From a virus: a DNA stretch of 59,480 nt. The stretch covers positions 1-59,480 of the IMG/VR virus record IMGVR_UViG_3300042484_002671. The stretch is one strand, 5' to 3'. The notes under the pieces are model-generated. The model saw nothing but the letters and a program-made list of their open reading frames with translations. It had not been told where the DNA came from and ran no database searches. The first letter of the stretch is position 1. Each line of letters starts with the position of its first letter. Of the stretch, positions 50,602 through 58,977 are shown piece by piece. The position numbers and the translations under genes are program-made.

Positions 50602-52353
50602 TTAACGACGCATTTCATTAATTCTATTCAAAATTTCTTCGGCAGCATCGGCCGTATTTTGATTGTCCCCCATAACTGTGGCAATCACTTGTTTTTTATT
50701 ATTTAATATGTCGTAGATAATTCCTTCGATTGTGTTTTCGAATATGGGGTAGTAAACTAATACATTGTTTTTTTGACCGTATCTGTAAGCTCGGTCTTCT
50801 GCTTGGGCGTGGTCTGATGGTAAGAATGATAAGTCGTTCATAATAACTGCCTCACCAGCGGTGAGAGTAAGTCCGACACCTGCCGCTTTAATATTACCAA
50901 CAAATACTTTAACTTTATCATTTTCTTGGAATCCGTCAACGCTATGTTGTCTTTCGGGTTTTGACATTGACCCATCTAACTTAACCGCAGTTTTACCAAA
51001 GTGTTCACATATCTTATTAAGTGAGTCAGTAAAGTTACAAAAGATGATTACTTTCTTTCCCTGTTCAACAATGTTTTCCGCAAGTTCTATTGTTTGAGCA
51101 ATCTTCTCGTCGGCAATAACTTGTCGTATCTTAGTTAGTTTGGTAAATTGAACTGTAAGTGATTTTGATTCTTCTGGATTTTTATCATACCAATCATAAT
51201 ACTCACCCATTATTTCTTCATACATTTTAGATTTTAATCTAAGATATACTGGTGTGATTATTTTATCTGGTAAATCAAGAACATTTTCTTTAAGTCTTCT
51301 TAATGTAAGTCCTGTGGTCCTGTCTCTTAATTCTTCAAGATTTGAAGCACCCATAACATTCCACACTTTTCTTCCACCAACATTGAATTGGTATCCTTGA
51401 CAATATCTGATAGCGTAAGCCATCCAGTTTTTTGCCACAGGAGATTCAATTAAACTTAACAAATTGAAATAATCAATTGGTCTTGATGTCATTGGTGTTC
51501 CTGTTAGTAACCAAAGTCGGTCTACTTTCTTAACGAGGTCGTTAATTAATTTTGTTCTTTGGGCTGTAGCGTTTTTGATATAGTGTGCTTCATCAACGAC
51601 CACCAAATCAAAATTGGCATCAAGAATTTGCGATTCGCCTTTCTTTTTTGTATCATGGAAATTTTTTATAATATCATAGTTTATTATTACAAAGTCAGCA
51701 TCCGTACTAAAGTTTTTACCTTCAGCGATATAAACTGGTTTGTCTGAATAATTTTCAATCTCTCTTTTCCAGTTAATTTTTAAAGTTGCTGGACAAATAA
51801 TTAATACTTTCTTGGAACCTGATTCTAATGCTGCTATAATAGTAGAAGTAGTCTTTCCAAGACCCATATCATCTGCAAGTATGAATTTTTTATTTTCAAC
51901 CAATTTTTGGATAGCTTCTTTTTGATGTTCAAGAGGAGGACGATGAGAATATTTTTCATAGTTTATTACAACGTTTTTAACTGTGTTGTCTTTAATAATT
52001 GCTGCTTTAGGTAACCAAAAATCATGTAGTTGTTCTGATTCGGTTATCTTACCCCAAATATGGAACGCCTTTTCTTTTTCTGCTAATAGTTTTTCTACCC
52101 AAACCTTTTCGGGAATTTCGGTCATAAGTTTATCATCAGCAAGTTTCTGTGCGAAATATGCATCAAGTATCACCCACTTCTTTGCAACCTTTGGTTGTTT
52201 GTCGTGGTTATTAATAATATACTCAGACTGACTCCTTGTGGGGTAAAATCTTCTATTTATTTGAGACTTTCTTTTAAGCTCAATAAGGTAGTTATTCCCT
52301 CCTTCATAAGCCTCCAAGAGAGACATTGCCTTTGATTCTAAACTAGCATCCAT
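50602..52353 (-). CDS. SNF2-family helicase/ATPase (SMARCAL1-like)
   Basis: 583 residues. Motif I is DDMGLGKTT (~164), II DEAHYIKN (~265), III LLTGTP, and the helicase C domain has IIFCNFTDSL, GNIKAAGVGLTLT and the SNF2 arginine finger AEDRAYRYGQ. An N-terminal ~140-residue region precedes the ATPase core. SMARCAL1-type enzymes anneal strands and remodel forks, so a role in phage replication or recombination (compare UvsW of T4) is likely. It is divergent from the tail completion gene at 52409. Confidence 0.9.
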   Translation of the reverse strand: MDASLESKAMSLLEAYEGGNNYLIELKRKSQINRRFYPTRSQSEYIINNHDKQPKVAKKWVILDAYFAQKLADDKLMTEIPEKVWVEKLLAEKEKAFHIWGKITESEQLHDFWLPKAAIIKDNTVKNVVINYEKYSHRPPLEHQKEAIQKLVENKKFILADDMGLGKTTSTIIAALESGSKKVLIICPATLKINWKREIENYSDKPVYIAEGKNFSTDADFVIINYDIIKNFHDTKKKGESQILDANFDLVVVDEAHYIKNATAQRTKLINDLVKKVDRLWLLTGTPMTSRPIDYFNLLSLIESPVAKNWMAYAIRYCQGYQFNVGGRKVWNVMGASNLEELRDRTTGLTLRRLKENVLDLPDKIITPVYLRLKSKMYEEIMGEYYDWYDKNPEESKSLTVQFTKLTKIRQVIADEKIAQTIELAENIVEQGKKVIIFCNFTDSLNKICEHFGKTAVKLDGSMSKPERQHSVDGFQENDKVKVFVGNIKAAGVGLTLTAGEAVIMNDLSFLPSDHAQAEDRAYRYGQKNNVLVYYPIFENTIEGIIYDILNNKKQVIATVMGDNQNTADAAEEILNRINEMRR

Positions 52354-52395
52354 TAATAGGAAAAATATTTGATTTAAATATAGTTAATGTTTGAG

Positions 52396-52402
52396 TATTT
52401 AT
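52396..52402 (+). promoter_or_regulatory. TATTTAT element that decides the start at 52409
   Basis: TATTTATC lies inside the longest frame (TTG at 52391) and 6 bases before the ATG at 52409. Its placement favours 52409 as the true start. Confidence 0.55.
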
Positions 52403-52408
52403 CAATAT

Positions 52409-52921
52409 ATGCAAAAGTTAGTCCCAATTACAAGATTAGGTAAGTTCTTCGGAGCTGAGGATTATTCGCTCGACATTGGTATGGGTGAGGAGTGGTTGCT
52501 AGGTGATATGAATTTTACTATTGTTCTTTATAGAGTAGATAGACAAAAAACAAAAATAGATGATGTTTATGGTGAGGTACTTGAAGACGGAATCCAATTC
52601 TTGGCACCTGTTGAACTTAAAGGGTTGGTGCAAATTATGGCACCTGCACATAAATTATTAGGTAATTCTAAAGTTGAACAACAGGAACCTGGTAATATGA
52701 AATTTTCTATTTATCAAAAAACTCTTGTAGATTTGGAAGTTGAGATATTCCAAGGTGATTATATTGGATATTATGAATCTGAAGATAGGGTTAGATATTA
52801 TGTAGTGTCTGATGATGGATATGTTAAGTCAGACAATAAACACACTTACGGTGGATACAAACCTTTTTATAGAACTATTGTTGCCACTTATGTTAGTGAA
52901 AATGAATTTAGAGGAATTTAA
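52409..52921 (+). CDS. Tail/neck completion protein, 171 aa (putative)
   Basis: It starts MQKLVPITRLGKFFG. Frame extension to a TTG at 52391 is possible but would read through the promoter element. The protein is beta-rich (MNFTIVLYRVDRQK, YYVVSDDGYVKSDNKHTYGG). It lies immediately before a probable tail terminator and the tail sheath, the place of T4 genes 14-15, so a head-tail connector function is inferred from gene order. Confidence 0.5.
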   Translation: MQKLVPITRLGKFFGAEDYSLDIGMGEEWLLGDMNFTIVLYRVDRQKTKIDDVYGEVLEDGIQFLAPVELKGLVQIMAPAHKLLGNSKVEQQEPGNMKFSIYQKTLVDLEVEIFQGDYIGYYESEDRVRYYVVSDDGYVKSDNKHTYGGYKPFYRTIVATYVSENEFRGI

Positions 52922-52923
52922 TA

Positions 52924-53964
52924 ATGCCATTACCAAAACAAGTTAAACCAACATTGCCGTTAGTTCCTAAAAAAACTTTGTCTGCTCGTAGAGAGCAGTT
53001 GTTGGAATACATTAACAAAGATGGAACTTATCTACCTAAGTCAGTATTACATGCCGACTTGGATAGAGGTATGCTTGATTTTGTTAAGGGGGATTTAGAA
53101 GTTATAACCGCAGGTAAGGTAGTACCTATGGTTGATATTATTATTACAACTCAAAACTGGACTCAATATGTTGAGACCGCTTTATTTGTTGATTTAGATT
53201 ATAACCCTTCTCCACCATTCATTACGGTGGTAAGAAGTCCTGAAGTTAAATTTGGAACTAATCCCGCTCTTCTATATACAATACCTAATAGAAAACAATT
53301 TTATTATGCATCTGTTCCAACTTGGAATGGTAACGAGCAAGGTATGGATATATACACAATACCACAGCCAGTACCTGTCGATATTAACTATAGTGTAAAA
53401 ATTATTTGTAATAGAATGAGGGAGCTTAACGAATTAAATAAAATCGTTATGCAAAAATTCTCATCAAGACAGGCATATACTTTTATTAAAGGACAATATG
53501 TTCCAATCATATTAAGTAACATTTCTGATGAATCTCAGATGAGTTTGGAGTCAAGAAAATATTATGTCCAATCATATGATTTTACAATGTTAGGATACCT
53601 TATTGATGAAGATGAATTTGAAGTTAAGCCAGCAATCGCAAGAGTTTCTCAAATTATGGAGATTGATACTTCAAGTTTAAAACAAAGAAGAAAAAAAAGT
53701 CCTGAAAACCCTGATGAGTTTTTATCAAACTTTTATTATGTTGTTGGTAACAATACATTAAGTGATGTGGTTGCCTATACTACCAATTTAACTTGGGCTA
53801 ATTCAGTCAACGTTGAATCATATGATGTTTATATTAATGAAGACTATTATGGTACCGATGTTCAAAAAATTCAAATAACAACTAACGATGTTTTAAGGAT
53901 TCAGGTTGTTAAGCAAGATAATTCTTTAGAAGCGAATATTAAGTTTGATAATATCTTAGTTTAA
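52924..53964 (+). CDS. Probable tail sheath stabiliser/tail terminator (gp15-like)
   Basis: 346 residues. The central part (VPVDINYSVKIICNRMRELNELN, FIKGQYVPIILSN, SRKYYVQSYDFTMLGYLID) follows the pattern of T4 gp15-type tail completion proteins. The C-terminal ~80 residues form an extra beta domain. It starts 2 bases after the preceding gene and lies just before the sheath, as in T4. The stop overlaps the convergent small ribbon-helix-helix gene. Confidence 0.55.
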   Translation: MPLPKQVKPTLPLVPKKTLSARREQLLEYINKDGTYLPKSVLHADLDRGMLDFVKGDLEVITAGKVVPMVDIIITTQNWTQYVETALFVDLDYNPSPPFITVVRSPEVKFGTNPALLYTIPNRKQFYYASVPTWNGNEQGMDIYTIPQPVPVDINYSVKIICNRMRELNELNKIVMQKFSSRQAYTFIKGQYVPIILSNISDESQMSLESRKYYVQSYDFTMLGYLIDEDEFEVKPAIARVSQIMEIDTSSLKQRRKKSPENPDEFLSNFYYVVGNNTLSDVVAYTTNLTWANSVNVESYDVYINEDYYGTDVQKIQITTNDVLRIQVVKQDNSLEANIKFDNILV

Positions 53965-54123
53965 CTTCTCTCCGTAGATATCTTTTTTTTCTTTGCACTT
54001 CTCAATTATTAAATTTTCCAAAAATTTATAAATCTTCATCCCACGATTCTCACAGTACTTTTTTAATATCTCGTGTACTTCTGGGTCTATTTTAATGTTC
54101 TTTATTTCCTTCTTAGTTTTCAT
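53956..54123 (-). CDS. Small ribbon-helix-helix protein (putative DNA-binding)
   Basis: A 55-residue frame on the minus strand, MKTKKEIKNIKIDPEVHEIL followed by KKYCENRGMKIYKFLENLII. It fits the Arc/MetJ fold: a short strand (IKNIKID), helix A (PEVHEILKKYCENRG) and helix B (KIYKFLENLIIEKC). Such proteins bind DNA as dimers and usually repress promoters. Its stop lies inside the end of the gp15-like gene, and its start is 122 bases from the sheath ATG in divergent orientation. No perfect promoter for it is visible. Confidence 0.75.
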   Translation of the reverse strand: MKTKKEIKNIKIDPEVHEILKKYCENRGMKIYKFLENLIIEKCKEKKDIYGEKLN

Positions 54124-54245
54124 AGGTAGAAAAAAGGCAGAATTTATTCATACCGTTTACAAATACATATTCAAAAGTCAAGTTTTTTGTAGTAGTAACG
54201 AATATTTATCATTAAAATAAATCTGCAATAGAATTAAATTAAATA
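54124..54245. other. Divergent region between repressor-like gene and tail sheath
   Basis: This 122-base gap holds the TATTTAT element for the sheath (54203-54209). Reading toward the ribbon-helix-helix gene it also has TTGACT with a TATTTG 11 bases further on, which is not a well-spaced promoter. It is a reasonable place for an operator of the adjacent repressor. Confidence 0.4.
54203..54209 (+). promoter_or_regulatory. TATTTAT element upstream of tail sheath
   Basis: TATTTATC lies 36 bases before the ATG at 54246. Confidence 0.55.
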
Positions 54246-57200
54246 ATGGCAACAGCACAAGCAAATCAAAAAGTTTTTGTATCACCTGGAGTATACACAT
54301 CTGAAACGGACCTTTCGTTCGTAGCACAGAGTGTCGGTGTTACTACCTTAGGTTTAGTAGGGGAAACAATAAAGGGCCCTGCATTCGAACCTGTTTTTAT
54401 AACTAACTACGACGAGTTCCAAGCTTATTTTGGCGGAACGGAACCAGTAAAATTTGTAAACACACAAATCCCAAAATATGAAGCGGCATACATTGCCAAG
54501 TCATACTTACAACAATCTAACCAATTGTTTGTTACAAGAGTATTAGGGTTGTCGGGATACGACGCGGGACCCTCTTGGAGTATTAGAGTTACTGCCAATG
54601 TTGACCCATTAACTATTGGTATTACAAATACAGGTACATCATTTACTGCAATATTTACAGGTGCTACTTCAGGTAGTACTATTGATATGATAAGTGGATT
54701 ACCTACAGATGTTCAGAACAACCTAAACGTACAATATAGATTATCTGATGGTAGTACTTCTACATATCAAGATGATTTTAATTCTAACTTAGGTAATATT
54801 ATTGATAACCCATCGTTTTCTGCAACAACAGTTGCATTTTATGGTTCGGTACCTTCATCAACATATTGGGGATTAGTTAGTCAATATTCAAATCAATTAA
54901 ATGTATTTGGGTCTAGTTCAAACAACCTTGACACTAATGATTTAAGTGCAGATTTAAATGACCCTTGGTATTACGCAACATTTGACAATGATGCTAATGT
55001 TAATAACAACTACTCAGGTTATTCATTTTATTATACTGTATCGTCTTTAACAACAACTGACGGTGGAGCAACTTACACAGGTACTATTGAAGGTGATGTA
55101 TTCAACTTCTCAGGAACTGCATATAGTGAATATAACAACATGGTTGTTGCAACTTTACGTTCAAGAGGTATTTCATTATACTCAAACAACGCAGACCTTG
55201 GTCAACACGGTCCTATATACGAAGTAAGTGGATTAACTGATGTTAATTTAGTTGCAACAGGACAATATTCAGGTATTACAAATTCACCATATGAAGGATT
55301 CTTACTTTCAGGTATTACTAAAGATTCTGATACTTTCTCTTTTGAAACTTCATTATCTGCGGCGTCTCCTAAGTTTATAACTAAAGTTTTAGGTGTTGAT
55401 AATTTTGGAAAATCAAGAAATGAGGTTCCATTATATGTTGAAGAAATTTATCCAGGTTCTTTAAACTACGCATATAACCAAGGTTATATTAAAGGAATTA
55501 ATCCTGAGTTAGTTGCATTAGAAGATGCTAGAGGTGAAAATACACAATCAATCGCTTATAAAGTTGAAAAATATCAATCACCTGAAACTCCGTTCTTGGT
55601 ATCTGAGTTAAGAGGTAATAAAGTATATAGATTATTTAAGTTTATCTCAATCTCTGATGGTGACGCAGCTAACACAGAAGTTAAAGTTTCAATTGCAAAC
55701 TTATCATTTAACAATATGACATTTGATGTATTGGTTAGAAACTTCTTTGATACAGATGCTAATCCTGTTGTAATTGAGAAATTTACAAACTGTAACATGG
55801 ACCCAGCTTCAAACAACTTTGTTGCTAAGAAAATTGGTTCGTCTAACGGTGAATTTGCTTTAATTTCAAGATATGTAATGATTGAATTAGCTGATGAAGC
55901 TCCGATAGATGCAATCCCTTGTGGATTCTACGGTTATACTCAAAGAGAATACGAATCAACTGCTAATATTTCACCAGTACCTACATTCAAAACTAAATAC
56001 TATTTTCCAGGTGAGGTTATTTATAACCCTCCATTTGGTTCTACAACAAACGCAACTGAATCTGCGGGTGATATTGTTAGAAGAGCTTACTTAGGTTTCT
56101 CTTCCCAATTTGGAATTGATGATGCGTTCTTACAATTTAAAGGTAGACAAAATCCACCTAACTGGGTCTCTTCTGCATTACCTATTGCAGGTGAACCTTG
56201 GAATTATTTAAGTAAAGGATTCCACATGGACTCAGGAGCAACTGTAGTTACAATTGCAAATTCATTCCAAACAAGTGGTCAAACAGCATTTGAGTGTGGT
56301 GTTGCGGATTTCAGATTCGACCCTGAGACTCAAGAAAACCCTTACTACTTTATCTATTCAAGAAAATATACAATATGTTTCGCAGGTGGATTTGACGGGT
56401 GGGATGTTTATAGAGAATTTAGAACTAACCAAGATAGATTCCAATTAGGGGCGACAGGTTACTTAGCAGGAGCTTCGTCTTCTACAAGATACCCAACAGC
56501 AACAGGTGATGGTTTATTTAAAAGAATTGTTGTTGCAAACAATACTCAAGATTTTGCTAACACCGATTATTACGCTTACTTACTTGGTATATTAACATTC
56601 GCTAATCCTGAAGCAACAAACATTAACATATTTGCAACTTCAAGTATCGATTATGTTAATAACTCAAATCTTGTTGAGGAAGCTATTGATATGGTTCAAT
56701 ATCAAAGAGCTGACTCTGTGTATATCGCAACAACTCCTGACTATCTAATGTATACTCCAGATGGAACTAACTCTTTAGATATCATCTACCCACAAGAGGC
56801 AGTTGATAACTTAGATAATACAGGAATAGATTCAAACTATACTGCAACTTATTACCCATGGATTTTGGTAAGAGATACTGTTAATAATACACAAATCTAC
56901 TTACCTCCAACAGGTGAAGTTTGTAGAAACTTAGCATTGACTGATAATATTGCATTCCCTTGGTTCGCATCAGCGGGTTACACAAGAGGTCTTGTAAATT
57001 CAATCAAAGCGAGAGTTAAGTTGACTCAAGAAGATAGAGATACTCTTTATCAAGGTAGAATCAACCCAATCGCAACATTCGCAGACGTTGGTACAGTAAT
57101 TTGGGGTAACAAAACATTACAAGTAGCTGATTCAGCATTGAACAGATTAAACGTAAGAAGATTGTTATTACAAGCTCGTAAATTAATTTCAGCGGTAGCG

Positions 57201-57452
57201 GTAAGATTATTGTTCGAACAAAACGACCAAATCGTTAGACAACAATTCTTAGATAGTGTTAACCCTATTTTAGATTCAATAAGAAGAGACAGAGGTTTAT
57301 ACGATTTCCGTGTAACAGTTTCTTCAACACCTGAAGACTTAGATAGAAATACTTTAACAGGTAAAATCTACTTAAAACCTACGAAGGCATTAGAATTCAT
57401 CGACATTGAATTCTTCATCACTCCAACAGGAGCTTCGTTTGAAAATATCTAA
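54246..57452 (+). CDS. Tail sheath protein (gp18-like), oversized
   Basis: 1068 residues. The N-terminus VFVSPGVYTSETDLSF and VGETIKGPAFEPVFI are the classic sheath start. The C-terminal ~120 residues (LNVRRLLLQARKLI, FRVTVSSTPEDLDRNTLTGKIYLKPTKALEFI) form the conserved sheath C-domain that interlocks neighbours. T4 gp18 has 659 residues. The extra length lies mainly in residues ~110-600, which are rich in Ser, Thr and Tyr and may form surface domains on the sheath. Confidence 0.92.
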   Translation: MATAQANQKVFVSPGVYTSETDLSFVAQSVGVTTLGLVGETIKGPAFEPVFITNYDEFQAYFGGTEPVKFVNTQIPKYEAAYIAKSYLQQSNQLFVTRVLGLSGYDAGPSWSIRVTANVDPLTIGITNTGTSFTAIFTGATSGSTIDMISGLPTDVQNNLNVQYRLSDGSTSTYQDDFNSNLGNIIDNPSFSATTVAFYGSVPSSTYWGLVSQYSNQLNVFGSSSNNLDTNDLSADLNDPWYYATFDNDANVNNNYSGYSFYYTVSSLTTTDGGATYTGTIEGDVFNFSGTAYSEYNNMVVATLRSRGISLYSNNADLGQHGPIYEVSGLTDVNLVATGQYSGITNSPYEGFLLSGITKDSDTFSFETSLSAASPKFITKVLGVDNFGKSRNEVPLYVEEIYPGSLNYAYNQGYIKGINPELVALEDARGENTQSIAYKVEKYQSPETPFLVSELRGNKVYRLFKFISISDGDAANTEVKVSIANLSFNNMTFDVLVRNFFDTDANPVVIEKFTNCNMDPASNNFVAKKIGSSNGEFALISRYVMIELADEAPIDAIPCGFYGYTQREYESTANISPVPTFKTKYYFPGEVIYNPPFGSTTNATESAGDIVRRAYLGFSSQFGIDDAFLQFKGRQNPPNWVSSALPIAGEPWNYLSKGFHMDSGATVVTIANSFQTSGQTAFECGVADFRFDPETQENPYYFIYSRKYTICFAGGFDGWDVYREFRTNQDRFQLGATGYLAGASSSTRYPTATGDGLFKRIVVANNTQDFANTDYYAYLLGILTFANPEATNINIFATSSIDYVNNSNLVEEAIDMVQYQRADSVYIATTPDYLMYTPDGTNSLDIIYPQEAVDNLDNTGIDSNYTATYYPWILVRDTVNNTQIYLPPTGEVCRNLALTDNIAFPWFASAGYTRGLVNSIKARVKLTQEDRDTLYQGRINPIATFADVGTVIWGNKTLQVADSALNRLNVRRLLLQARKLISAVAVRLLFEQNDQIVRQQFLDSVNPILDSIRRDRGLYDFRVTVSSTPEDLDRNTLTGKIYLKPTKALEFIDIEFFITPTGASFENI

Positions 57453-57462
57453 TAAAAATTAT

Positions 57463-57485
57463 GGGGGGAGTTAAATCCCCCCTTT
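57463..57485 (+). terminator. GC-rich hairpin after tail sheath
   Basis: A GGGGGGA / TCCCCCC stem with a 6-base loop and only three T residues after it. It is a weak terminator, or an mRNA-stabilising or attenuating hairpin between the sheath and HAD genes. Confidence 0.6.
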
Positions 57486-57492
57486 AGCCAAA

Positions 57493-58320
57493 ATGAGAGA
57501 AAAATTAATAGAGGGGTTTAAAGATAAGGGTTCACCAGACATGAAATATTATGCGTTTGATTGGGACGATAATATTGTACACATGCCAACAAAAATCATT
57601 GTTAAAACAGAAGACGGTGATGAAGTGGGTATGTCAACTGATGACTTTGCGGAACATAGACATCATTTAGGTAAGGAACCTTTTGAATATAAAGGTGAAA
57701 AAATTGTGGGTTTTGCAAATAACCCATTTAGAAACTTTAGAACTGAAGGAGACAAAGATTTTTTAATTGACTCAATGAGAGCCAAAGAAGGACCAGCGTT
57801 TAATGATTTTAGAGAAGCAATTAATAATGGTTCAATATTTTCAATTATTACTGCAAGAGGACATAATCCAAATACTTTAAAACAAGCCGTTTATAACTAC
57901 ATTATAAATGATTATAATGGGATAAACAAAGAAGAACTTATTAAAAATCTTAAAAAATTTAGGTCGTTTACTGATGAGGATGAAATGAGTGATGATGAAT
58001 TAATCAAATCATATTTAGAACTTAATAAGTACCACCCCGTTTCTTTTGGTGACGAAGGAGGGGCTCAAAATCCTGAAGAGGCGAAGGTCCGTGCAATGGA
58101 TGATTTTGTAAGTTATATTAAAGGAATGGCGGCAATATTAAACAAAAAGGCTTTTTTAAAGAATGATGTTAATAACAACTTTATTCCTAAAGAACCATCT
58201 ATAGGCTTTTCAGACGATGACCCAAAGAATATAGAAGTAATGAAAAAACATTTTAAAGATAAACCAGATAATATAGTAAGAACATATTCTACAACTGGAG
58301 GCGTTAAAAAAGAAGTCTAG
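57493..58320 (+). CDS. HAD-like phosphatase between tail sheath and tube
   Basis: 275 residues. Motif I YYAFDWDDNIVHMP (D-x-D intact, ~22-24), motif II IFSIITARGHN (Thr ~119), a Lys in EEAKVRAM and motif IV IGFSDDDPKN (~236-245). All HAD catalytic elements appear present, unlike the degenerate HAD gene at 12378. It sits downstream of the sheath after a hairpin, with no late promoter of its own. The substrate is unknown. A structural or tail-assembly-linked role is possible given the position. Confidence 0.7.
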   Translation: MREKLIEGFKDKGSPDMKYYAFDWDDNIVHMPTKIIVKTEDGDEVGMSTDDFAEHRHHLGKEPFEYKGEKIVGFANNPFRNFRTEGDKDFLIDSMRAKEGPAFNDFREAINNGSIFSIITARGHNPNTLKQAVYNYIINDYNGINKEELIKNLKKFRSFTDEDEMSDDELIKSYLELNKYHPVSFGDEGGAQNPEEAKVRAMDDFVSYIKGMAAILNKKAFLKNDVNNNFIPKEPSIGFSDDDPKNIEVMKKHFKDKPDNIVRTYSTTGGVKKEV

Positions 58321-58377
58321 TTAAAGAATATCATTTTTAAAAATTTAAGTAAATAGAAAAATTTTTGAAACAGGATA

Positions 58378-58384
58378 TATTTAT
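58378..58384 (+). promoter_or_regulatory. TATTTAT element upstream of tail tube
   Basis: TATATTTATC lies 32 bases before the ATG at 58417. Confidence 0.55.
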
Positions 58385-58416
58385 CGTTATAAACATAGAA
58401 ACAAAATTTAAATAAT

Positions 58417-58905
58417 ATGGCTGATTTACTGATGAAAATGCCGATTCCTTATGAACCGAAACGTCAAAACCGATTCATTTTAAGGTTTCCATCGAGTTTA
58501 GGAATTAATGAGTGGTTTGTAGAATCTGCATCTAGACCGCATATCACAATCGCAGCAACGGAAATTCCGTTTTTGAACACCTCAACTTATGTTGCAGGTA
58601 GATTCAACTGGCAAACAATTAACGTAGTCTTTAGAGACCCAATTGGTCCTTCTGCGTCACAAGCTCTTATGGAGTGGGTACGTTTACATGCGGAATCAGT
58701 AACAGGTCGTATGGGATACGCTGCTGGTTATAAAAAAGATATTGACCTTGAGATGTTAGACCCAACAGGAGTTGTTGTTGAGAAGTGGATTCTTTATGGA
58801 ACATTCTTGACAGATGTTAACTTCAACGCATTGGCCTACAATACAGATGCTTTAGCGACAATCGCAGCAACTTTAAGAATGGATAGATGTGTGTTAGTTT
58901 ACTAA
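58417..58905 (+). CDS. Tail tube protein (gp19-like)
   Basis: 162 residues, the usual tube length. The family pattern is KRQNRFILRFPSSLGINEWFVESASRPHI, then WQTINVVFRDPIGPSASQALMEWV and a C-terminal strand series ending ATLRMDRCVLVY. It forms the inner tube of the contractile tail. It has its own promoter element and is followed by a strong hairpin. Confidence 0.92.
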   Translation: MADLLMKMPIPYEPKRQNRFILRFPSSLGINEWFVESASRPHITIAATEIPFLNTSTYVAGRFNWQTINVVFRDPIGPSASQALMEWVRLHAESVTGRMGYAAGYKKDIDLEMLDPTGVVVEKWILYGTFLTDVNFNALAYNTDALATIAATLRMDRCVLVY

Positions 58906-58908
58906 TAC

Positions 58909-58915
58909 TATTTAT
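58909..58915 (+). promoter_or_regulatory. TATTTAT element before a hairpin leader
   Basis: TATTTATA just after the tube stop, 62 bases before the ATG at 58978, with the terminator-like hairpin in between. Confidence 0.35.
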
Positions 58916-58937
58916 AAAAAATTTAGAACTATTATAT

Positions 58938-58976
58938 TTAACCGTAAAGCACATAAACTTTACGGTTAATTTTTTA
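58938..58976 (+). terminator. Rho-independent terminator after tail tube
   Basis: A TTAACCGTAAAG / CTTTACGGTTAA stem (12 bp) with an 8-base loop, followed by six T. The next ATG lies 2 bases after the T run, so the element may also act as an attenuator for the next gene. Confidence 0.85.
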
Positions 58977-58977
58977 T

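Noticed and set aside
53965-54123. Treating the gap before the sheath as plain non-coding sequence
   Set aside because: The minus strand carries a well-formed ribbon-helix-helix frame with a proper ATG and stop, so I annotated a gene instead.
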